Origin: Actinomycetota bacterium
GTDB lineage: Bacteria > Actinomycetota > Acidimicrobiia > Acidimicrobiales > Ilumatobacteraceae
Direction: 5' to 3'
DNA: 64,000 nucleotides
Assembly: GCA_016700055.1 (NCBI GenBank)
Contig: CP064997.1
Location: 3,235,315-3,299,314, forward strand
Shown here in pieces: positions 59,439 to 64,000 of this stretch. The notes under the pieces are model-generated. The model was not told the origin of the DNA, made no database searches, and saw only the letters and a program-made list of their open reading frames with translations. The stretch's first letter is position 1. Each line of letters starts with the position of its first letter. Both the position numbers and the translations under genes were made by a program.

Positions 59439-60776
59439 ATGCACGCTGCACTCGGCACCATCGTCGGACCTGCCCACGTCCTCACCGATCCCGACCTACG
59501 GGCCGGTTACGAGACGGATTGGACCAGGCGCTTCATCGGTCGCTGCGACGCGGTCGTGCGGCCCGGCTCGGTCGACGAGGTGGCCGCCGTGCTGCGGTGG
59601 TGCCAAGACCACGGCGTCGCCGTCACCACCCAGGGCGGCAACACTGGCCTGGTCGGCGGTGCTGTACCCGGCGACGGGGGGATCGTGCTGTCGACGCTCA
59701 GGCTCGACGCGATCGACCCCGTGGACGCCGTCGCCGGGCAGGTCACCGCGCAGGCCGGCGTCACCCTCGGTGCCCTCGGCGGAGCAGTGGCCGGCAGTGG
59801 GTGGGAGCCCGCTGTCGACCTCGGAGCGCGTGACTCGGCGACCATCGGGGGGATGGTGGCGACCAACGCCGGTGGCACTCGTGTGCTGCGCCACGGGATG
59901 ATGCGCCGCAACGTGCTCGGCGTGCAGGCGGTGCTTGCCGACGGCACCGTGATCTCCCATCTGTCCGGGCTGGAGAAGGACAACACGGGCTTCGACCTCG
60001 CCGCGCTGCTCACCGGCAGCGAAGGCACGCTCGGCGTCGTCACCGCCGCGCGGCTGAGGTTGGTGCCCACCCTGACGAACTGCGTCGCGGTCTGGGTCGC
60101 CTGCGCATCGTGGGCCGACGCGGTCGAGCTGACCACAAAGCTCCGCCTGCAGGTGCCCGGGCTGGACGGGCTCGAGGCGGCAGACGGTGCGTCGCTCGAC
60201 CTCGTCCACGACGCGCTGGGGCTGCCGGCGCTGTTCGACGAGACCCCTCCTGTCGCCGTGCTCGCCGTCTGGGCGGGTAACGGCGAGCCGCCTGAGGACG
60301 CGCTCGGCACGCTGCTCGCCGATCGGCACCAGGTCGCGGCCGGCGACACGCGAGGTGTGCGACGTCTGTGGGATCACCGCGACCGCATCACCGAAGCCAT
60401 CGCCACGCGCGGCGTGCCCCACAAGCTCGACGTCACGCTGCCCCTGGTGCGCCTGGGAGCCTTCGCCGAGCGCGTCCACGAGGAGCTTCGCGGCCATCGG
60501 ATCGACGCGGTCTACCTGTTCGGGCACCTCGGCGACGGCAACCTCCACGTCAACTTGCTCGGTCCGGCTGCCGACGACACGAGCTGCGACGAGGCGGTGC
60601 TGGCCCTGGTCGCCGAGCTCGGTGGCTCGATCAGCGCCGAGCACGGCATCGGCAGGGCCAAGAAGCGATGGCTGCACCTGGCCCGCAGCTCGGCCGAGAT
60701 CGAGGTGTTCACCAGGCTGAAGCGGGCCTTCGACCCGGCGGGGATCCTCAACCCGGGTGTGCTGATCGACATCTAG
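59439..60776 (+). CDS. FAD-binding oxidase, GlcD / D-2-hydroxyglutarate dehydrogenase-like
   Basis: A 445-residue flavoenzyme. The FAD-binding PCMH domain has VTTQGGNTGLVGGAVPGDGG and DLGARDSATIGGMVATNAGGTRVLRHG; the C-terminal domain has the metal/substrate motif FGHLGDGNLHVNLL and SISAEHGIGRAKKRWL. The family oxidises D-2-hydroxy acids (D-lactate, glycolate, D-2-hydroxyglutarate). ATG 59439 is used; an earlier start would add 15 residues without motif. It is divergent from ggt, 32 bases apart, which hints at linked glutamate-type metabolism without proving it. Confidence 0.88.
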   Translation: MHAALGTIVGPAHVLTDPDLRAGYETDWTRRFIGRCDAVVRPGSVDEVAAVLRWCQDHGVAVTTQGGNTGLVGGAVPGDGGIVLSTLRLDAIDPVDAVAGQVTAQAGVTLGALGGAVAGSGWEPAVDLGARDSATIGGMVATNAGGTRVLRHGMMRRNVLGVQAVLADGTVISHLSGLEKDNTGFDLAALLTGSEGTLGVVTAARLRLVPTLTNCVAVWVACASWADAVELTTKLRLQVPGLDGLEAADGASLDLVHDALGLPALFDETPPVAVLAVWAGNGEPPEDALGTLLADRHQVAAGDTRGVRRLWDHRDRITEAIATRGVPHKLDVTLPLVRLGAFAERVHEELRGHRIDAVYLFGHLGDGNLHVNLLGPAADDTSCDEAVLALVAELGGSISAEHGIGRAKKRWLHLARSSAEIEVFTRLKRAFDPAGILNPGVLIDI

Positions 60777-60795
60777 CCGGCCCCGACCGCTCGGC

Positions 60796-61554
60796 TCAGC
60801 TCACCCACTCGCCGCGCGACACGAGCAGCTCCTTCAACACCGTCGGCCGGTCGGTCATGATCCCGCCGACACCGAGGTCGAGCAGGCGCTGCATCTCGGC
60901 CGCGTCGTCGATGGTCCACACGTGCACACCCACCCTGCTGCGGCGGGCGCGCTCCACCGTGCGCCGCGTGATCACGGTCAACCGACCCCGCCGTGGTGGC
61001 ACCTGGGCCACGTCGGGCACCGCGGGCACCCGACCGGCCAGCCACTGCCCCACTTCCCGCGGGCTCATCGAGGTGCACGCGTCGGGGCCGAGCAGTCGCC
61101 GCAACCGCACCAGGCGCGGGTGCGAGAACGCGCCGACGCAGACGCGGCGCAGGCTGTCCGTGCGGCGCAGCACCTCGACGAGGGGCTCCACCGCGGCATC
61201 GGTCTTGCAGTCGATGTTCACCATCGCGTCCGGGAACGCCTCGAGCAGCTCGACGAGCAATGGGATCGGCTCCGCCCCGCCGACTCGGGCTTGCGCGACC
61301 TCTGCCCAGCGCAGCGCGCTGATGAACCCCTCGCGGCCGCACGTGCGGGCCAGGTCGTCGTCATGGAACGCCGCGACCACGCCGTCGGCGCTCACCTGGA
61401 CGTCGGTCTCCAGGTAGCGGTAGCCGAGGGCTACGGCAGCGGCGAACGCCGGCATGGTGTTCTCCGGCCAGTCTCCGGCGCCGCCGCGGTGAGCGAAGGG
61501 GATCGGCCCGGGATGGTCGAGGAACGGGTGGCTGACCCGCCGCGCCGCGCGCAT
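60796..61554 (-). CDS. Glycerophosphodiester phosphodiesterase family protein
   Basis: A 252-residue TIM-barrel phosphodiesterase that would split glycerophosphodiesters into glycerol 3-phosphate and an alcohol. The catalytic His pair is seen in IPFAHRGGAGDWPENTMPAF and VVAAFHDDDLART, with ETDVQVSADG between. The C-terminal part has VHVWTIDDAAEMQRLLDLGVGGIMTDRP, typical of the family. No signal peptide. ATG 61554 is chosen over the longer open frame because GATACT lies 7 bases upstream. Confidence 0.9.
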   Translation of the reverse strand: MRAARRVSHPFLDHPGPIPFAHRGGAGDWPENTMPAFAAAVALGYRYLETDVQVSADGVVAAFHDDDLARTCGREGFISALRWAEVAQARVGGAEPIPLLVELLEAFPDAMVNIDCKTDAAVEPLVEVLRRTDSLRRVCVGAFSHPRLVRLRRLLGPDACTSMSPREVGQWLAGRVPAVPDVAQVPPRRGRLTVITRRTVERARRSRVGVHVWTIDDAAEMQRLLDLGVGGIMTDRPTVLKELLVSRGEWVS

Positions 61555-61561
61555 GGGCGCA

Positions 61562-61569
61562 AGTATCGT
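61562..61569. promoter_or_regulatory. Overlapping divergent -10 elements of the phosphodiesterase and aldehyde dehydrogenase genes
   Basis: GATACT on the minus strand (61562-61567) is 7 bases before ATG 61554; TATCGT on the plus strand (61564-61569) is 7 bases before ATG 61577. The two hexamers share four base pairs, so the genes are driven from one spot in opposite directions. Confidence 0.5.
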
Positions 61570-61576
61570 CCGCCCC

Positions 61577-63004
61577 ATGGCCGATCTCAGAGCCCTGCCG
61601 CTGGCGGGGGAGCGATACACGTCGACTTCGACGATCACCGTCACCTCGCCCTACAACGGGGCGGTGCTCGGCGAGGTTCCCGCGTGCACCGCGGCCGACG
61701 TCGACCGCGCGGTGGCCGTCGCGAAGGCCGCTCTGGCCGCAGGCGCGATGCCGTTGTGGAAGCGCGCCGAGGTGCTCGACCGCGCCGCAGCGCGTCTCAC
61801 CGAGCGCCGCGAGGAGTTCGCGCGCTTGATCGCCGCCGAAGCCGCGAAGCCGATCCGCACGGCGCGGGTCGAGGCCGAGCGCGCGGCAGGCACCTTCCAG
61901 TTCGCCGCGGCGGAGGCCCGCAAGCTCGGTGGCGAGATGATCCCGCTCGACGCCATCCCCGCCGGCGAGGGCAAGCTCGGCTTCACGTTGCGAGTGCCGA
62001 TCGGCGTCGTCGGCGCGATCGCCCCGTTCAACTTCCCGCTCAACCTCGTCGTGCACAAGGTCGGCCCGGCGATCGCCGCCGGGTGCCCGGTGGTGCTGAA
62101 GCCCGCCTCGCAGACCCCGTTCAGCTCGATCGCTCTCGCGGAGATGCTCATCGACGAGTGCGGCCTGCCCGCCGATTGGCTGCACGTCGTCACCGGAGGC
62201 GGCTCGACGGTGGGCAACGCGCTGGTCGACCACGCCGACATCGCGCTGATCACCTTCACCGGCTCGCCCGAGGTGGGGTGGTCCATCCGGTCACGCGCGC
62301 CGCGCAAACGGGTCGGGCTCGAGCTCGGCAACAACGCGCCCGTGATCATCGAGGCCGACGGCGACTGGGCAGCAGCGGCGGCGAAGATCAGGACCGCCGG
62401 CTTCAGCCACGCCGGGCAGAGCTGCATCTCCACCCAGCGCGTCTTCGTCCACCGCTCCGTCGCCGACGACTTCACCGCCGCTCTCGTCGAACATGTCGGC
62501 ACCCTGGTGGTCGGCGACCCGATGGACGAGTCGACCGAGGTATCCGCGCTCATCTCCACCGGCGAACGCGATCGGGTGCACGACTGGGTGGTCGAGGCCG
62601 TCGCGCAAGGGGCGCACCTCGCATGTGGAGGGCGCCTCACGGCCGACGGCGTGTTGGAGCCGACCGTGCTCACGAACGTGACCCACGAGATGAAGGTGTG
62701 CGCGAAGGAGGTCTTCGGACCCGTCGTGGCCGTCGCCACCTACGACGACGTCGATGATGCGCTGGCCCTCGCGAACGACAGCGAATACGGCCTGCAGGCG
62801 GGCATCTTCACCTCCGACGTGGCCACGGCGCTGAAGGCCGTCCGCACCCTCGACTTCGGCGGCGTACTCGTGAACGAGGTGCCCACGTGGCGGGCCGACC
62901 AGCAGCCCTACGGAGGCCTGCGCGACTCGGGCAACACCCGCGAAGGGCCCGCCTACTCGGTGAAGGAGATGACCGAGATCCGCATGGTCGTCCTCGGCCC
63001 TTAG
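61577..63004 (+). CDS. Aldehyde dehydrogenase family protein
   Basis: A 475-residue NAD(P)-dependent dehydrogenase. Motifs: cofactor site VGAIAPFNFPLNLVVHKVGPA, TFTGSPEVGWSI, the general-base Glu in VGLELGNNAPVI (LELGN where LELGG is usual), and nucleophile Cys in HAGQSCISTQRVF, plus CAKEVFGPVVAV at the dimer-facing end. The segment resembles succinate-semialdehyde or lactaldehyde-type enzymes, but substrate cannot be assigned. It is convergent with the acyl-CoA synthetase gene, 12 bases away. Confidence 0.9.
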   Translation: MADLRALPLAGERYTSTSTITVTSPYNGAVLGEVPACTAADVDRAVAVAKAALAAGAMPLWKRAEVLDRAAARLTERREEFARLIAAEAAKPIRTARVEAERAAGTFQFAAAEARKLGGEMIPLDAIPAGEGKLGFTLRVPIGVVGAIAPFNFPLNLVVHKVGPAIAAGCPVVLKPASQTPFSSIALAEMLIDECGLPADWLHVVTGGGSTVGNALVDHADIALITFTGSPEVGWSIRSRAPRKRVGLELGNNAPVIIEADGDWAAAAAKIRTAGFSHAGQSCISTQRVFVHRSVADDFTAALVEHVGTLVVGDPMDESTEVSALISTGERDRVHDWVVEAVAQGAHLACGGRLTADGVLEPTVLTNVTHEMKVCAKEVFGPVVAVATYDDVDDALALANDSEYGLQAGIFTSDVATALKAVRTLDFGGVLVNEVPTWRADQQPYGGLRDSGNTREGPAYSVKEMTEIRMVVLGP

Positions 63005-63016
63005 AGGCGAGGCGGC

Positions 63017-64000
63017 TCAGATCGTGCGGCCGCTGTCCTTCCAGTACTCGTCCTTCAGCAGGCGCTTGTAGAGCTTGCCGGTCGGGTGCCGGGGGAGCTC
63101 CTCGCGGAAGTCGATCGATCGCGGGCACTTCACGTCGGCCAGTTCGGTCCGGCAGAAGGCGATCAGCTCCCGCTCGAGCGCCGCCGCGGCGGCTTCGTCG
63201 GCGGGCATCTCCACCGGGTGCACGACGGCCTTGACCTCTTCGCCGAAGTCCTCGTTGGGAACGCCGAAGACCGCGACGTCGATGACTTTCGGGTGGGTGA
63301 CGAGGACGTTCTCGGCCTCCTGGGGGTAGATGTTCACCCCGCCGGAGATGATCATGTACGCCTTGCGGTCGGTGAGGTACAAGAAGTTGTCGGCGTCGAG
63401 GTAGCCGACGTCGCCGAGCGTGCTCCACCCCAACGGGTGCCGCGAGCCCAACGTCTTCTCGGGGTCGTTGTGGTACTCGAAGGTCGCGCCCCCTTCGAAG
63501 TAGATCGTGCCGCTCTCGTACGCGGGCACCTCCACGCCCTCCTCGTCGACGATGTGCACCGTGCAGGCCAGCGGCGTGCCGACAGTGCCCTGGTGGGCGA
63601 GCCACATGTCGCTGTTGCAGTAGACGAACCCGTTGCCCTCGGTGCCGGCGTAGTACTCGTGGATGACCGGACCGAACCACTCGATCATCTGGCGCTTCAC
63701 CGGGATCGGGCAGGGTGCGGCGGCATGGATCACGCACTGCAGCGACGACACGTCGTAGCGGGCGCGCACCTCGTCGGGCAGCTTCAGCAGGCGCACGAAC
63801 ATCGTCGGCACCACCTGGCTCACCGTGGCCTTGAACTTCTCGACGGCCTTCAGGTACTCCTCGGCGTCGAAGTGCTCCATCACGACGACTGTGGCCCCGT
63901 GCCCCTGGGCCGCCAGGCAGAACCGCAGCGGCGCGGCGTGGTACAACGGCGCGGGCGAAAGGTAGATGCTGTCGGCGGTGACGCCGAACAGCATCCCCAT
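63017..64000 (-). CDS. Acyl-CoA synthetase (AMP-forming), C-terminal part
   Basis: The last 327 residues of an ANL-superfamily acyl-CoA ligase; the N-terminal part lies beyond the window edge, so the first visible Met need not be the start. Motifs: the acyl/AMP-site segment VIHEYYAGTEGNGFV (motif A5 like YxxTE), GWSTLGDVGYLDADNFLYLTDR (A7-A8 hinge), and the catalytic Lys in RHPTGKLYKRLL. Phrases such as DEYWKDSGRTI resemble actinobacterial fatty-acid or steroid-side-chain CoA ligases (FadD type). The exact acyl substrate is unknown. Confidence 0.88.
   Translation of the reverse strand: MGMLFGVTADSIYLSPAPLYHAAPLRFCLAAQGHGATVVVMEHFDAEEYLKAVEKFKATVSQVVPTMFVRLLKLPDEVRARYDVSSLQCVIHAAAPCPIPVKRQMIEWFGPVIHEYYAGTEGNGFVYCNSDMWLAHQGTVGTPLACTVHIVDEEGVEVPAYESGTIYFEGGATFEYHNDPEKTLGSRHPLGWSTLGDVGYLDADNFLYLTDRKAYMIISGGVNIYPQEAENVLVTHPKVIDVAVFGVPNEDFGEEVKAVVHPVEMPADEAAAAALERELIAFCRTELADVKCPRSIDFREELPRHPTGKLYKRLLKDEYWKDSGRTI

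Overview
The window is a dense, high-GC, two-strand stretch of a bacterial chromosome with many GTG starts. The gene order tlyA-nadK-recN-pyrG-NUDIX-xerD followed by scpA-scpB-rluB-tyrA-aroA, together with decaprenyl-phosphoryl-arabinose (DPA) genes and an AftD homologue, points to an actinobacterium. My best guess is the class Acidimicrobiia, but this is an inference from order and protein style; no marker was searched. I found no rRNA, tRNA, CRISPR array, phage or insertion sequence, and no gene-free stretch longer than about 215 bases.

Layout. 1-12.4 kb: housekeeping genes for rRNA methylation, NAD phosphorylation, DNA repair, CTP synthesis, chromosome dimer resolution, tRNA-Trp charging, condensin accessory proteins and aromatic amino acid synthesis. 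12.4-38.5 kb: a cell-envelope island with a UbiA-type DPA precursor synthase, DprE1, DprE2, AftD, polyprenol-phosphate glycosyltransferases, seven further large membrane transferases and two acyltransferase/SGNH systems. The membrane enzymes would use the lipid-linked sugars made by the soluble ones to build arabinan or related glycans. 38.5-40.7 kb: an enoyl-CoA hydratase-like gene, then an AbiEi/DUF559 gene bracketed by two 77-bp hairpin elements. 40.7-46.7 kb: a complete dipeptide/oligopeptide ABC importer. 46.9-51 kb: PPK2, a phosphoribosyltransferase, a site-2 protease and a phytoene-desaturase-like flavoenzyme. 51-57.7 kb: a creatininase-family hydrolase, an NMT1/THI5-type ABC importer, a pterin dehydratase, a cytosine-deaminase-like amidohydrolase and a luciferase-like monooxygenase, possibly one N-heterocycle catabolic module. 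57.7-64 kb: two tandem hairpin repeats, gamma-glutamyltransferase, an FAD-linked oxidase, a glycerophosphodiesterase, an aldehyde dehydrogenase and a truncated acyl-CoA synthetase.

Regulation. Twenty genes have a TANNNT-type -10 hexamer (one GATACT) placed 6-11 nt before the start codon with no room for a ribosome binding site, which suggests widespread leaderless transcription. A minority (pyrG, the importer genes, the site-2 protease, the monooxygenase) have a clear purine-rich Shine-Dalgarno site instead.

Most interesting items: the hairpin-flanked AbiEi/DUF559 gene; a 1405-residue acyltransferase/GT-C/GT-C fusion facing a divergent degenerate SGNH protein; a DprE1 with Thr at the benzothiazinone-target Cys position; a mutually exclusive hairpin arrangement in the pyrG leader; and a tandem hairpin repeat next to ggt. 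All start sites and functions are read from sequence motifs alone.
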